From: an uncultured Schlesneria sp.
GTDB taxonomy: Bacteria > Planctomycetota > Planctomycetia > Planctomycetales > Planctomycetaceae
Assembly (NCBI GenBank): GCA_903858935.1
Contig: CAIOKO010000065.1
Span: forward strand, 1 to 64,000
Length of the DNA stretch: 64,000 bases
Direction of reading: 5' to 3'
Under the pieces are notes generated by a model that was given only the letters and a program-made list of their open reading frames with translations, did not search any database and was not told the DNA's origin. A program made the position numbers and the translations under genes. This document shows positions 44,022 to 53,937 of the stretch, piece after piece. The stretch's first letter is position 1; each line of letters opens with the position of its first letter.

Positions 44022-45818
44022 ATGCGTTTGCGAATATCACCTCCGGTTGCTGCAATTTTATCACTCTGCGTCGTGATTTCGTGGTCAAGTGGCTTACAGG
44101 CTCAAAATGGCTGTGCCCTTACTGCGCTCCCTGCAATACAGACACTACCTAACCGAATTCCGGTTCCAACGAGCACGATGGCCCGGCGATTTCGATCCGA
44201 TCGCGTCGGGGTACCGGCAACGCTTCCAGTCCTGTCACCGTACTATGCGAATGAGCCGGAAGCCACGGGATCAAACGAAATCGGACTGTTTGTCCCGATG
44301 CGAAATGTGAATCGGGCAAACAAACCTGCTGAAAGGATTCGACCGACGGCAAAAGAGGTGACACAACCAGAGACACCACAAAAACCTTCGAAGCCGATCA
44401 GGCCAACAGTCGCCGAGCGAATCCGCCTGCGATATGCCGACCCTCGCGTCGTCCGGATGCTCAGACAATTGACGCCTCAGGGGGTGGAATCGTTTTACCT
44501 CGAAGTTTCAGAATTAATTGATGAACGGCACCTGACCCCCGCAACCTATGCGCAACGGGTGGATGGAGCGCTCGATCATCTCACTCAGGCTCTCGAAGTT
44601 CCATCATTCGTGGAAACAGCCGGAGTTCGTGGAACTGATGCGAAAATCTCGGCCTTTCGGGAAGACCTTCAGAGGTTGCGAAGTCAGATTCGAGTTCGAA
44701 ATACAAACGATGCCATCGCCGTGCTGAGAGACGTTCAAAACCGAGCCTCACGTTCGATTGTCATCAATCCGTCAGCGATCGGATTGGAATTCCTGTACGG
44801 TGCGACCGACAGCCTTGACCAGTTTTCGATGCTGTTACCGCCAGAAAAGAATGGAGGACCAAGCGTTGGCCTCAGTGACAACCTTGTCGGCATCGGTGTC
44901 GAAATCGAATCGCATCCATTGGGTCTGCGGATCTTAAAACTGCTCCCCGGCGGGCCAGCCGCCCAAGCAGACTTTCGAAGCGGCGACATCATCACTCACA
45001 TCAATGACAAGGAAATCAAACAATTGGAGATGAACCGGGCTGTCGATCTGATCGTTGGTCCTGTCGGCACACCGGTTCGGATTCAAGCGACACGAGGGAA
45101 TCGATCGGGAAACGTGACTCTCATGCGTCAACAGATCGCACTTCACAGTGTCGTCGATGTTCGGATGGAAGATCGTCAGCACGGGGTCGGGTATCTCAAG
45201 TTAGAGCAATTCGCCGACTCCACGATGAACGAAATCGACGATGCTCTATTGTCGCTGCATCACCAGGGGATGAAATCACTGATTGTCGATTTGCGAGGTA
45301 ATCCTGGGGGACTGCTCACCACCGCGATTGCGCTTTCCGATCGATTTTTATCTTCGGGAACGATTGTCTTAACAAAAGGTCGGACCCAGGCTGACAATTC
45401 GAAGGAAACGGCACAATACTCAAATACCTGGAAGATTCCGCTCATCGTGTTGATCGATCACAACAGTGCGAGTGCCAGCGAAATCTTCGCAGCCGCCATA
45501 CAAGAGAATCATCGAGGTCTGATTGTTGGCGAAAAGTCTTATGGCAAAGGGACGGTTCAGACATTGTTCCCGCTTCAGACATTTCCCGCCGCGTTGAGAT
45601 TAACGACCGCCAAGTTCTATAGTCCTGAAGGGCGAGAGATGGCTGGCGTCGGTGTCACGCCCGATATCAAAGTTTCCGCTGAACCCACTGAAATCCGTCA
45701 AACTGACGAGGTTTTGAACGAAGCGTTACGTCGAATGGAAGAACAGCGAACGAAAACCCTTACCGAAGGATATCGACGTTCGACGGATGCGACGACCGAG
45801 CCCAATGTCGCCGCATGA
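44022..45818 (+). CDS. S41 family C-terminal processing protease with PDZ domain
   Basis: A 598-residue exported protease with a signal peptide (residues 1-27). A helical region of about 120-280 is followed by a PDZ domain near 285-375 (LPGGPAAQADFRSGDIITHI) and the S41 catalytic domain. The domain holds VDLRGNPGGLL and the catalytic Ser in NSASASEIFAAA with the Lys in GEKSYGKGTVQT. This is the CtpA-type serine-lysine dyad. It should cleave C-termini of envelope proteins. A hairpin about 65 bases downstream probably terminates transcription. Confidence 0.9.
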   Translation: MRLRISPPVAAILSLCVVISWSSGLQAQNGCALTALPAIQTLPNRIPVPTSTMARRFRSDRVGVPATLPVLSPYYANEPEATGSNEIGLFVPMRNVNRANKPAERIRPTAKEVTQPETPQKPSKPIRPTVAERIRLRYADPRVVRMLRQLTPQGVESFYLEVSELIDERHLTPATYAQRVDGALDHLTQALEVPSFVETAGVRGTDAKISAFREDLQRLRSQIRVRNTNDAIAVLRDVQNRASRSIVINPSAIGLEFLYGATDSLDQFSMLLPPEKNGGPSVGLSDNLVGIGVEIESHPLGLRILKLLPGGPAAQADFRSGDIITHINDKEIKQLEMNRAVDLIVGPVGTPVRIQATRGNRSGNVTLMRQQIALHSVVDVRMEDRQHGVGYLKLEQFADSTMNEIDDALLSLHHQGMKSLIVDLRGNPGGLLTTAIALSDRFLSSGTIVLTKGRTQADNSKETAQYSNTWKIPLIVLIDHNSASASEIFAAAIQENHRGLIVGEKSYGKGTVQTLFPLQTFPAALRLTTAKFYSPEGREMAGVGVTPDIKVSAEPTEIRQTDEVLNEALRRMEEQRTKTLTEGYRRSTDATTEPNVAA

Positions 45819-45882
45819 CGCGGTTGTTGATCGAAGACGATTCAAATCGGGAAAGGAATTGCCGATGACCGATGATATTTTT

Positions 45883-45908
45883 GAGGACGGACCGCCGGGT
45901 CCGTCCTC
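45883..45908. terminator. strong hairpin after the S41 protease gene
   Basis: GAGGACGGACC (45883-45893) pairs perfectly with GGTCCGTCCTC (45898-45908), loop GCCG. It is preceded by ATATTTTT and followed by AGTTCATTCTTT, so the T-run is weak on the plus side. It fits a terminator for the protease gene and may act in both directions. Confidence 0.55.
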
Positions 45909-46137
45909 AGTTCATTCTTTGGCCTCTTTTTGAATATTGGGTTACGGTATGGAATGTGATTTATTGAATGTTCGTTGAAGCTTCGTCCACGCGATCTCAG
46001 CTTGAATTAAGGTTTACCGACAAGTGTGGTAGCACTTGCAGTTCATGCTCACGGTTGGTCTATTGGTCAAAGAAGATCGTGCAGGCCGCACTTTGTATTC
46101 ATCATTGTCGAAGTCTCTTATTCACAGGAGTCGCACC

Positions 46138-47436
46138 GTGAAACATGTTCTGAGTCGACGTGATTTTCTTGAAGCTGCTGTCGCGGCTGGAACAGCGGCT
46201 GCGGGTATCGGTGCGGTCTCTGGTCAACGAATCGCGTCCGCGAGTGAGCCACGAAGTGCGAACGAGAAGCTGAATCTGGCGGTGATTGGCGTCGCCGCTC
46301 GAGGAGAGGCCAACTTGAATGGTGTTGCTTCCGAAAACATCGTCGTCCTTTGCGATATTGACGACCGCAGACTGGATGCCGCTGGAAGCAAGTTTCCCGA
46401 TGCTAAGCGAGTTTTTGATTTTCGCGAAGCACTCGAAGTTCCGCATCTCGATGGGCTCGTCTGCAGCACACCCGATCACATGCATGCGATTATTGTCGCT
46501 GCAGCACTGAGGAAAGGGCTTCCCGTCTATTGCGAAAAGCCACTGACCCATTCTGTCTGGGAGGCTCGCCAACTGCGGAAGCTGAATGCCGCGGCACGGG
46601 TGCCGACGCAGATGGGTAATCAAATTCATGCCGGAGCGAACTATCGGCGGGTCGTCGAAATTATCCGGGCCGGGGCAATCGGGCCTGTGAATCGAGTCCA
46701 TGTCTGGCTTGGCAGTGGTGTTCAGTCTTTCCCGGCTGTGAAAACATCTGAACCACCAGCGTACGTTCATTACGACAGATGGCTCGGCCCGGCCCCCTAT
46801 CGTCCGTTCAGCGAAGCTCATTTTCACTTTAACTGGCGATACTGGTGGGATTTTGGCGGAGGGCAACTTGGTGATTTTGGCTGCCATTTCATGGATCTTC
46901 CGTTCTGGGCACTGGAATTAGGGGCACCAACGTCGGTGGCGGCGACCGGCGAGAAAGGACACGATGGGGATAATGAATGCCCCATGCGAATGCGTGTGGA
47001 GTACAAGTTTCCTGCTCGCGGCGACATGCCTCCCGTGCATTTGACCTGGTCTCACGGTGGATGGATGCCCGATGGGGCTGATGCGTATAAGATGGCGTCG
47101 GCGGTCTTGTTTGAAGGGGCGGATGGACGTTTGATTGCCGATTACGGAACGAACAAAATTTTCATGCAAGAGGGAAAGACTGCGGCACCGGTAAAACCCT
47201 GGATTGAGAATTCGGTAGCCGGGCATCACGCTGAATGGCTGACCGCCATTCGGACGAACGGCAGTACTTCGTCGCATTTTGAATATGGCGGAAACCTGAC
47301 GGAAGCGGTTCTGCTGGGGAATGTCAGTTACCGGGCAGGGACACCGATTTCGTGGGATACCAAAGCGTTTAAGACCGACTCGGCGACAGCAGATTCCTAC
47401 CTCAAACGAGAATACCGTCCAGGATGGTCGATGTAG
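46138..47436 (+). CDS. Gfo/Idh/MocA family oxidoreductase, Tat-exported
   Basis: About 432 residues. The export signal begins MKHVLSRRDFLEAAVAAGTA, with a twin-arginine pair. The Rossmann half follows (LNLAVIGVAARG; VLCDIDDRRLD; VYCEKPLTHS with the catalytic-region Lys), then the C-terminal sugar-binding half (HFHFNWRYWWDFGGGQLGDF). Related planctomycete proteins are widespread secreted NAD(P)-dependent sugar oxidoreductases or glycosidases of the GH109 type. GTG 46138 is chosen because AGGAG lies about eight bases upstream; the longer frame from 46036 precedes the signal peptide. Confidence 0.88.
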   Translation: MKHVLSRRDFLEAAVAAGTAAAGIGAVSGQRIASASEPRSANEKLNLAVIGVAARGEANLNGVASENIVVLCDIDDRRLDAAGSKFPDAKRVFDFREALEVPHLDGLVCSTPDHMHAIIVAAALRKGLPVYCEKPLTHSVWEARQLRKLNAAARVPTQMGNQIHAGANYRRVVEIIRAGAIGPVNRVHVWLGSGVQSFPAVKTSEPPAYVHYDRWLGPAPYRPFSEAHFHFNWRYWWDFGGGQLGDFGCHFMDLPFWALELGAPTSVAATGEKGHDGDNECPMRMRVEYKFPARGDMPPVHLTWSHGGWMPDGADAYKMASAVLFEGADGRLIADYGTNKIFMQEGKTAAPVKPWIENSVAGHHAEWLTAIRTNGSTSSHFEYGGNLTEAVLLGNVSYRAGTPISWDTKAFKTDSATADSYLKREYRPGWSM

Positions 47437-47535
47437 AAAGAGTGGTCCCAATTGATTCGCTCACGTCCGGACGTTCGCAACCGGCGATCAGAAATGTTTT
47501 ACAGAGGGCCGTTCCATTTTTCAAATTGCCATCGA

Positions 47536-47566
47536 CGCCAAAGCATCGATGAATGATGCTTTGGCG
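47536..47566. terminator. perfect 12-bp hairpin before gspF-like gene
   Basis: CGCCAAAGCATC (47536-47547) pairs exactly with GATGCTTTGGCG (47555-47566), loop GATGAAT. It lies about 100 bases after the oxidoreductase stop and 50 before the next start. No T-run follows, so termination is probable but not certain. Confidence 0.45.
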
Positions 47567-47618
47567 AGCTGCTTTGCACTGGAACTGCCCCAAAAAATTT
47601 ATCAGCAACGAGTAATCC

Positions 47619-48860
47619 ATGGCCGAATTTCGGTACGTCGCACGTGAGCTTTCCGGCCTACAGGTCGAGGGAACTGTTTCGGCGGCATCAGAGCGCGAGG
47701 CATTGGGGTCGCTTGCAGCGAAGAATCTGTTTCCTGTTTCGATTAATATGGCGGATTCCGCCAAGGCACATCATGCTAATAAGCGGCGTCGCGTTCCCGC
47801 CCGGATTCTCACCGTCTTCTACACTCAATTGGCCGACCTTTTACGGGCCGGAGTACCGCTTCTCAGGTCACTTGATCTTCTCGTCAAACAAACGCGACAA
47901 ATGACCCTGAAACTTGTCGTCCAGGAAGTTCGTGACCAGGTTGCTGACGGAACACGGCTGGCTGAAGCATTGCGACAACATCCAACGGTGTTCAACGAGT
48001 TAACGATCAGCATGGTACGAGCGGGTGAGGAAGGGAGTTTTCTTGAGGAATCTTTACAACGGGTTGCCGATTTTACGGAGCACCAGGAAGAGCTGAAAGG
48101 GCGGGTTGTTGGAGCAATGGCTTACCCGGCATTTCTCGTTGTCGTTGGCGGGTTGATTCTTATCGGGATGCTCATCTTTTTCGTTCCGAAATTTGAGCCA
48201 TTGTTCGAAACGATGCGAACCGAGGGAACTCTTCCCTGGGCCACAATTGCCTTGCTGTCTGCCAGCAGTTTTATGAAAAAATACAGTTGGGTTGCGATGG
48301 GTCTGATTGGGCTGGCAATCTATTTCGGACAGCGATATTTCGCGAACGATATCGGAAAGCTGAGATTGGATGAACTTCGCCTGAAGATTTTTGGAATCGG
48401 TCGAGTCATTCGAAGCCTGGCCGTAGCGCGGTTTTGTCGAGTTCTTGGAACGCTTCTGAAAAACGGCGTGCCGATTTTGACAGCACTCAATATTGCGAAG
48501 GACGCGACTGGCAATCGAGTTATCAGCGCGGCAATCGCTCAGGCTGCGGACCACGTTTCGTCCGGTCGTACGCTGGCTCAACCGCTGGCCGAATGCGGCC
48601 AGTTTCCTGTCGATGTCCTGGAAATGATTGCCGTAGGAGAGGAAGCAAACAACCTGGAACAGGTACTGGTGGGAATTGCCGACAAAATGGAACGACAAAC
48701 GAACCGACAACTGGACATGGTTGTTCGCCTTTTGGAACCACTGATGCTGGTCGTCATGGCGGGCGTAATTCTATTCGTGCTGATCGCCCTGATGTTGCCA
48801 ATCTTCAACAGTTCGTCGATGACCGCTGTTGAAACATTCTTCCGTCAAACTGTCGTTTGA
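47619..48860 (+). CDS. type II secretion / type IV pilus inner-membrane protein (GspF/PilC family)
   Basis: A 413-residue protein with the expected duplicated T2SSF domains. The first is at about 70-195, including PARILTVFYTQLADLLRAGV and VGAMAYPAFLVVVGG. The second is at about 275-398, including VARFCRVLGTLLKNGVPILT. Three hydrophobic helices lie at about 170-192, 220-240 and 375-400. It forms the inner-membrane platform that couples the ATPase to pseudopilin assembly. No other secretion genes (gspE, gspD, pseudopilins) are visible nearby, so the gene appears to be an orphan here. Confidence 0.9.
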   Translation: MAEFRYVARELSGLQVEGTVSAASEREALGSLAAKNLFPVSINMADSAKAHHANKRRRVPARILTVFYTQLADLLRAGVPLLRSLDLLVKQTRQMTLKLVVQEVRDQVADGTRLAEALRQHPTVFNELTISMVRAGEEGSFLEESLQRVADFTEHQEELKGRVVGAMAYPAFLVVVGGLILIGMLIFFVPKFEPLFETMRTEGTLPWATIALLSASSFMKKYSWVAMGLIGLAIYFGQRYFANDIGKLRLDELRLKIFGIGRVIRSLAVARFCRVLGTLLKNGVPILTALNIAKDATGNRVISAAIAQAADHVSSGRTLAQPLAECGQFPVDVLEMIAVGEEANNLEQVLVGIADKMERQTNRQLDMVVRLLEPLMLVVMAGVILFVLIALMLPIFNSSSMTAVETFFRQTVV

Positions 48861-48893
48861 GACCACGAATTTCCGCTGAAACAGAGTGGACGT

Positions 48894-49547
48894 CTATCGC
48901 AGCGAAACCTCCGAAAACAGCTCGAGCATCGCTTCAAGCGGCAACCCGACCACGTTGCTGAGACTTCCCTCGACTCGCTCGATGAAGACGCTTGCAGCCC
49001 CTTGAAGGGCATAGCCGCCTGCTTTGCCTCGCGGTTCACCAGTGAGCAGGTACCAGTTCAGCCAGGTCTCAAGATTTCGCTTGAACGTAACTTGCGTCTC
49101 AACAACCCTTTCGGCAGTTCGGCCATCAGGCGTGATGACATGTAAGGCGGTTGCCGCACAATGAGTTTTTCCAGCGTAGTATTCTAGAAACCAGGACCGA
49201 ACTACTTCACGCCATTCCTCTGTTTCTGGAGGCTGCCCTAAAACGACTGGCCGACCGACGGAATCTTTCACGATCACCGTCGTATCTGCTGCAATGATTA
49301 ATGTCCGTGGTCGCTCGTAGAGCTGTGATTCTTCGTCATTCAGTTGTCGCCTGACTTGTTCGGCTTTGTGCCGAGCAATCTCCAGCATTCGACACTTGAT
49401 GGCGTCTATGTCCTGGCAATCATTGAAACCGGCTTCCTCTGCCGATTCTGGCGGACGGACAGCAATTAATTCTGGATGAATCACCAGTTGCAGAAGTTCA
49501 CGTCGACGCGGAGACCGGGAAGCGAGGATATACCGACGAAACGACAT
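48894..49547 (-). CDS. maf: Maf family nucleotide pyrophosphatase
   Basis: About 217 residues. The N-terminal signature ILASRSPRRRELL is the phosphate-binding motif. Further motifs are IIAADTTVIV with the metal-coordinating Asp and GKAGGYALQGAASVFIERVE near the C-terminus. Members hydrolyse dTTP, UTP or modified nucleotides to keep them out of nucleic acid and cell-wall synthesis. ATG 49547 matches the family start; the longer frame to 49697 is not supported. A central insert near residues 75-120 makes it slightly longer than E. coli Maf. Confidence 0.88.
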   Translation of the reverse strand: MSFRRYILASRSPRRRELLQLVIHPELIAVRPPESAEEAGFNDCQDIDAIKCRMLEIARHKAEQVRRQLNDEESQLYERPRTLIIAADTTVIVKDSVGRPVVLGQPPETEEWREVVRSWFLEYYAGKTHCAATALHVITPDGRTAERVVETQVTFKRNLETWLNWYLLTGEPRGKAGGYALQGAASVFIERVEGSLSNVVGLPLEAMLELFSEVSLR

Positions 49548-49706
49548 AGTTATTTCAACGTGGTTGAGTTTGAGCGAAAACATAAGGGGATAATCGTATT
49601 CTCGAACTAGAATACACGGATCATTACTGGATTGCGCGTCAGGCAAGCCGTGCTGGCTAAACGTCATTGTCGTTAAAAATGTTTTTCGTGACTGCAAAGA
49701 AAATCG

Positions 49707-49735
49707 TTGACAATTGCCCCCGTGGACTCAACAAT
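49707..49735 (+). promoter_or_regulatory. promoter-like element for the acidic small protein
   Basis: TTGACA at 49707-49712 and AACAAT at 49730-49735 are separated by 17 bases, an almost ideal sigma-70 layout. The pair lies about 100 bases before the ATG at 49834 and within the start-proximal region of the divergent maf gene. Confidence 0.45.
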
Positions 49736-49833
49736 GCCCAGCTGAGAACGCAGTTGCTTGAGGGCAGCTCGTGGTTATCGCTTGTTGTGGACGAAACAAC
49801 CTGTTCATGTGTATCGGATTGTGGAGCTAACTA

Positions 49834-50112
49834 ATGTCGTTTGACTTTGACGTTGACGAAATGGACCCTGAACTGGAATTGGCCGGTGAGGACTTCGAAG
49901 GTTCTGACTTGGGTGAAGAGGCGATTTTTGAAGAAATCGACTTTGATTCACTTGGCATTGATCCGGGAGGCCCAACCGTCGCAAAGCCTGGGTCTGAAGA
50001 AAAAGTGTTGATGTTAGCAGCACGATACGCTGCCGGGGTTCCACTCTGGCACGAAAATGACTGCTACGATCACAGTCCCGGCGCGGTTCCTCGCCTGATC
50101 CAAAAGGGCTGA
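49834..50112 (+). CDS. small acidic protein of unknown function
   Basis: A 92-residue protein. The first half is strongly acidic (FDVDEMDPELELAGEDFEGS, then LGEEAIFEEIDFD) and likely disordered. The second half contains VLMLAARYAAGVPLWHENDC and ends in a short basic tail. It is not hydrophobic enough for a membrane protein. The gene has its own promoter-like element and is directly followed by a strong terminator, so it appears to be expressed alone. No family is recognised. Confidence 0.72.
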   Translation: MSFDFDVDEMDPELELAGEDFEGSDLGEEAIFEEIDFDSLGIDPGGPTVAKPGSEEKVLMLAARYAAGVPLWHENDCYDHSPGAVPRLIQKG

Positions 50113-50133
50113 TTTCGCCCAGTTTGACTTAGT

Positions 50134-50170
50134 GCCCCGGCAAGCAAGATTCGTTTGCCGGGGCTTTTTT
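50134..50170 (+). terminator. intrinsic terminator
   Basis: GCCCCGGCAA (50134-50143) pairs exactly with TTGCCGGGGC (50155-50164) around an 11-base loop, immediately followed by TTTTTT (50165-50170). It is the clearest rho-independent terminator in the window and ends the 49834 gene before pheA. Confidence 0.9.
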
Positions 50171-50290
50171 CTTACTTATGTCGATTCCTTGCAATTATCG
50201 GGGTTCAGCTGTAAAAGATTTGTTGAATTTTAGTATCAGCAATTATCAAGTTTTAATGAAGAACCTCGAACCTACCTCGGAGTCGCTTGG

Positions 50291-51445
50291 ATGGCCAGTA
50301 AACCGGTGCCAAAAAAGGTCGTAAAGAACAGTGTCGCACCGGCTTCCGCCAAAACCTCGACGAATTCTGCGCCACGTGCCGCAGCAACTTCTCCGACGGA
50401 AATGGCGAAGTTGGATTCCGAGATCCTCAAGTTGATCAATCGTCGCGCTGCCGCAACTGCGAAATTGATTGAGTCAGACCCAAACTGGTGGTCAGCTACT
50501 TATGACCCTCGATCTGACGACGATCTGTTAAAACGGATCGAAGGCGAGAACCAGGGCCCACTGCCGGCAGACGCAGTACGAGGGGTTTTCCGGCAGGTTT
50601 TGAGTGCCGTCAGAAACCGTGTTCGTCCACGCCGTGTGACATACCTTGGCCCAGCCTTCAGCTTTACGCATATGGCTGCTGTGGAGCGGTTTGGGGAATC
50701 GTCCGATTTGATTCCCGTGAACACAATTGCCGCAGTTTTTGAAGAAGTAAACCGCGGGCACGCCGACTTTGGCGTTGTGCCAATTGAAAACAGCACTGAC
50801 GGCCGAATCATCGATACACTGGATATGTTCACACGACTTCCGCTGAGGATCTGTGGCGAGATTCAACTGTGTATTCACCACAATCTTCTAGGCAAGGTGT
50901 CACGTGGTGAAATCAATGAAGTCTATAGCAAGCCGCAAGCGCTCTCCCAATGCCGAGATTGGTTAAGCCGGAATATGCCTCAGGCAAGGCTGATTGAAGT
51001 CACTAGCACTTCAACGGCAGCACAGTTGGCCCGGGATAAACCAGGAGCAGGTGCAATTGCAAGCCGTCAAGCCGCCGTCGAATATGGACTGCAGATCCTT
51101 GCAGACTCTGTTGAAGACAATAAGAACAACGTCACTCGGTTTGCGATGATTGGGGACAAACCCGTCGGGCCAACCGGTCGAGATCGAACGTCGTTGTTGC
51201 TTCAAATTGGTGACAAGCCAGGTGCCTTGGCCGATGCACTTGGGTCATTCAAGCAAAATAAGATTAATTTGACTTGGATTGAATCCTTCCCACTGCGCGG
51301 TGCAGAAAGCGGTTACATTTTCTTTATCGATTGCGAAGGCCACGCGAAAGACGCCAAGGTCAAACGAACGTTGGACGAACTGGAACGTCTTGCGGTTCGT
51401 ATGGAAGTACTGGGTTCGTATCCTCGCAGCGAAATGATTGGATAA
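50291..51445 (+). CDS. pheA: prephenate dehydratase with degenerate chorismate mutase-like N-terminus
   Basis: A 384-residue enzyme of phenylalanine synthesis. An N-terminal Ala/Ser/Lys-rich leader is followed by an AroQ-like helical region (residues about 38-112; [20 protein letters not shown]). It lacks the Lys and the R-E pair used by active mutases. The dehydratase domain (about 115-295; [34 protein letters not shown], and [11 protein letters not shown] with the essential Thr-Arg-Phe) is intact. The C-terminal ACT domain has ESFP in place of the usual ESRP Phe-binding motif. The stop is close to or overlaps the start of tpiA. Confidence 0.9.
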   Translation: MASKPVPKKVVKNSVAPASAKTSTNSAPRAAATSPTEMAKLDSEILKLINRRAAATAKLIESDPNWWSATYDPRSDDDLLKRIEGENQGPLPADAVRGVFRQVLSAVRNRVRPRRVTYLGPAFSFTHMAAVERFGESSDLIPVNTIAAVFEEVNRGHADFGVVPIENSTDGRIIDTLDMFTRLPLRICGEIQLCIHHNLLGKVSRGEINEVYSKPQALSQCRDWLSRNMPQARLIEVTSTSTAAQLARDKPGAGAIASRQAAVEYGLQILADSVEDNKNNVTRFAMIGDKPVGPTGRDRTSLLLQIGDKPGALADALGSFKQNKINLTWIESFPLRGAESGYIFFIDCEGHAKDAKVKRTLDELERLAVRMEVLGSYPRSEMIG

Positions 51446-51449
51446 TCAG

Positions 51450-52229
51450 TTGACTCGGACTCTTTTTATCGTCGGTAATTGGAAGATGAATACGACTTTG
51501 CAGTCAGGGCAGTCGCTCGCTGCAGAGATCGTGCACGGACTTGCAGGTGGGGTATCGGGCGTCGATGTCGGTGTTTGCCCGCCGTCTCTATACCTGATTC
51601 CGATTGCTGAAAAGCTTCGTGGGTCCAAGGTTGTGCTCGGCGCTCAGAATTCATCTCCAGAGAAACCTGGTGCTTTCACCGGCGAAGTGGCCATTGAGAT
51701 GCTGCTCGATGTCGGTTGCCAATGGGTAATACTTGGTCATAGTGAGCGAAGGCAGTTTTTCGGCGACACTGACGAAGTCGTCAACAAAAAATTAATTGCC
51801 GCTTTGGAGCGAGGCCTCAGGGTCATTTTCTGCATCGGTGAAATGCTGGAAGATCGAAAGACTGGTCGCACCGAGACGGTACTTGAAACACAACTCTCCA
51901 AAGGGCTGTTAAACCTCACACCAGAGCAGATGGCAAAGGTTGTGATCGCTTACGAACCTGTCTGGGCAATCGGAACTGGAGTCACAGCTTCTCCCGAACA
52001 GGCCGAAGAAACCCATGCATATATTCGCAAATGGCTTTCCAGCCGGTTTGGTCAGGCTGTCGCGGACGCCACCCGAATACAATATGGCGGAAGCGTCAAG
52101 GGAGACAATGCCAGGGAACTGCTTGCCAAGCCTAATATCGACGGTGCGCTAGTCGGCGGAGCCAGCTTGAAGTCGGACCAGTTCCTCGCGATTATTCGCG
52201 CTGCTGACGAAATAGCAAAAACACACTAA
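51450..52229 (+). CDS. tpiA: triosephosphate isomerase
   Basis: About 259 residues. The N-terminus TRTLFIVGNWKMNTT carries Asn and Lys of the active site. GHSERR holds the electrophile His, AYEPVWAIGTG the catalytic base Glu, and YGGSVKGDN with GGASL the phosphate-binding loops. It interconverts glyceraldehyde-3-phosphate and dihydroxyacetone phosphate. TTG 51450 fits the normal family length; the frame is open to TTG 51438, which would overlap pheA by eight bases. Neither candidate has a strong ribosome binding site, so translation may be coupled to pheA. Confidence 0.95.
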   Translation: MTRTLFIVGNWKMNTTLQSGQSLAAEIVHGLAGGVSGVDVGVCPPSLYLIPIAEKLRGSKVVLGAQNSSPEKPGAFTGEVAIEMLLDVGCQWVILGHSERRQFFGDTDEVVNKKLIAALERGLRVIFCIGEMLEDRKTGRTETVLETQLSKGLLNLTPEQMAKVVIAYEPVWAIGTGVTASPEQAEETHAYIRKWLSSRFGQAVADATRIQYGGSVKGDNARELLAKPNIDGALVGGASLKSDQFLAIIRAADEIAKTH

Positions 52230-52334
52230 AATCCTTTTTTTACATCTCCACCGGCAGCAAACTGATGGAAGAGTGGCGTCAATCGCGATAGAGATTCAGC
52301 GATTTTAATTTGACGATGGAAAGATGACGGTTTC

Positions 52335-52877
52335 ATGATCACGTTCTCGTATTTCTTAATGACGCTTCTAATGTTTGCCGGCTTGTTTCTTATTGGCCTT
52401 ATTTTGTTACAACGAGGACGAGGGGGCGGCCTCGCCGGTGCGTTTGGCGGAATGGGCGGTCAAAGTGCGTTTGGAACAAAAGCAGGCGATGTCTTTACTC
52501 GAATTACCATCGGCGTGGCAGCTGCGTGGATACTCCTTTGTGCTGGAAGCGTTGTGGCTTTACATAACTCGACGGGGCAACTCATTACTGGTTTGCCAGA
52601 CAAACCAAAAGTGAATGCAGACGTGGATGCCAAATCAAAACAGAGTTCAGACAGTAAAGAAGGTGGTGCTCAAGACGGCAGTGATATGGGCCAGGATAGT
52701 GACCTGAAGCTGAATTTTGATTCTGAAACTAAGGCTGTAGCACCTGAAAACAAGTCATCGGCAATTGAAGAAAAAATCAAGGCGCCAGCGGTCGACAAGA
52801 GCGAGCCTGAACCAGCTTCACCATCCGGCGCAGCGAAGAAGACAGACAATTCAACTCCTGAAGGTGAGAAGAACTGA
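52335..52877 (+). CDS. secG: protein-export membrane protein SecG with long charged tail
   Basis: A 180-residue protein. Residues 1-80 are a normal SecG: two membrane helices (about 4-25 and 54-75) separated by the cytoplasmic loop QRGRGGGLAGAFGGMGGQSA. It is the non-essential subunit of the SecYEG channel. The remaining 100 residues are Ser/Lys/Glu/Asp-rich and likely disordered (KQSSDSKEGGAQDGSDMGQD and similar), much longer than in typical SecG of 70-110 residues. secG downstream of tpiA is a widely conserved order. Confidence 0.9.
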   Translation: MITFSYFLMTLLMFAGLFLIGLILLQRGRGGGLAGAFGGMGGQSAFGTKAGDVFTRITIGVAAAWILLCAGSVVALHNSTGQLITGLPDKPKVNADVDAKSKQSSDSKEGGAQDGSDMGQDSDLKLNFDSETKAVAPENKSSAIEEKIKAPAVDKSEPEPASPSGAAKKTDNSTPEGEKN

Positions 52878-52963
52878 GAGATTTCGAAGTCGGAAGGCTC
52901 GTCCAACGATAGTTCGGAAGTTTTATCATTGATCGGCGAGTACCTCTTTTCAGGTGCAAGTTC

Positions 52964-53845
52964 GTGCTGCTGAGTATGACGGGTTATGGCGAGTCAATTG
53001 TTCAAAACGAACAAGGGTTTTGTCGTGTCGAAATTCGGACTGTGAACAATCGACACTTTAAGTTGTCCTTGCGTTGTCCCGATGGATTTCTTCAGCAGGA
53101 AGCGGAATTCGAGCGATTACTACGCGAAACAATCTCGCGGGGTTCCGTTTACCTTTCAGTCAAATTTGATCAATCCGGGGACTCGGCTGGACCTCGATTG
53201 AATACGGAAGTTTTGAAATCCTATTGGAGGCAACTTAACGAAGTCTGCCGGGATTTGTCTGTTCAACCACCCGATCCGACGCGTTTATTGGATTTGCCCG
53301 GCGTATTACGCGAGGACTCATTTGACAGTGACGTTGTCGAACGCCTTTGGCCATTGGTCGAACAGGCAGTCAAAGGGGCAGCGAAGCACTTGCAGGATTT
53401 TCGCAGTAAAGAGGGGGCTTCGACCGCTTTTGAACTACGCCAGCTCTGTAAGTCGATTGAAACGGCGTTAGAGCAAATTGTGGTAATGGCACCTCAAGTT
53501 TCCCGTGATTACCACGAAAAGCTGGTTCAAAGAACACGAGATTTGCTTTCGGGAACCGACGTAAAAATTGAGCCAGCTGACGTGATCAGAGAAGTTGCAG
53601 TCTATGCAGATCGTTGCGATATTCATGAAGAAATCACGCGACTTCGAAGCCACATCAATCAATTTTTTACGCTGATTGAAGGAGAGAAATCTCCGGGTCG
53701 GAAGCTGGATTTTCTCTGTCAGGAAATGTTTCGCGAAGTGAATACAATCGGTTCCAAGGCAAACCACGTCGGTCTGTCACATTCGGCCGTGGATTTAAAG
53801 TCGAGCGTCGAGCGAATTCGTGAGATTGTGCAGAACGTTGAGTAA
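52964..53845 (+). CDS. yicC: YicC family endoribonuclease
   Basis: A 293-residue protein. The N-terminus [20 protein letters not shown] is the family hallmark and GTG 52964 places it correctly. The mid region ([20 protein letters not shown]) and the C-terminal DUF1732 part ([20 protein letters not shown], then TIGSKANHV) are both complete. The family includes E. coli YicC, reported as an endoribonuclease acting on small RNA. The order yicC-gmk-rpoZ-coaC/coaB is a common bacterial arrangement and is present here. Confidence 0.92.
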   Translation: MLLSMTGYGESIVQNEQGFCRVEIRTVNNRHFKLSLRCPDGFLQQEAEFERLLRETISRGSVYLSVKFDQSGDSAGPRLNTEVLKSYWRQLNEVCRDLSVQPPDPTRLLDLPGVLREDSFDSDVVERLWPLVEQAVKGAAKHLQDFRSKEGASTAFELRQLCKSIETALEQIVVMAPQVSRDYHEKLVQRTRDLLSGTDVKIEPADVIREVAVYADRCDIHEEITRLRSHINQFFTLIEGEKSPGRKLDFLCQEMFREVNTIGSKANHVGLSHSAVDLKSSVERIREIVQNVE

Positions 53846-53937
53846 TCGCATCTTGGGTGAGCAGACCTCCTTTGGGTCGCAAGTCCGCTCGGGATAGATT
53901 GGATTTGCTGGCAAACAAGCATAATGGCCGATCAACT

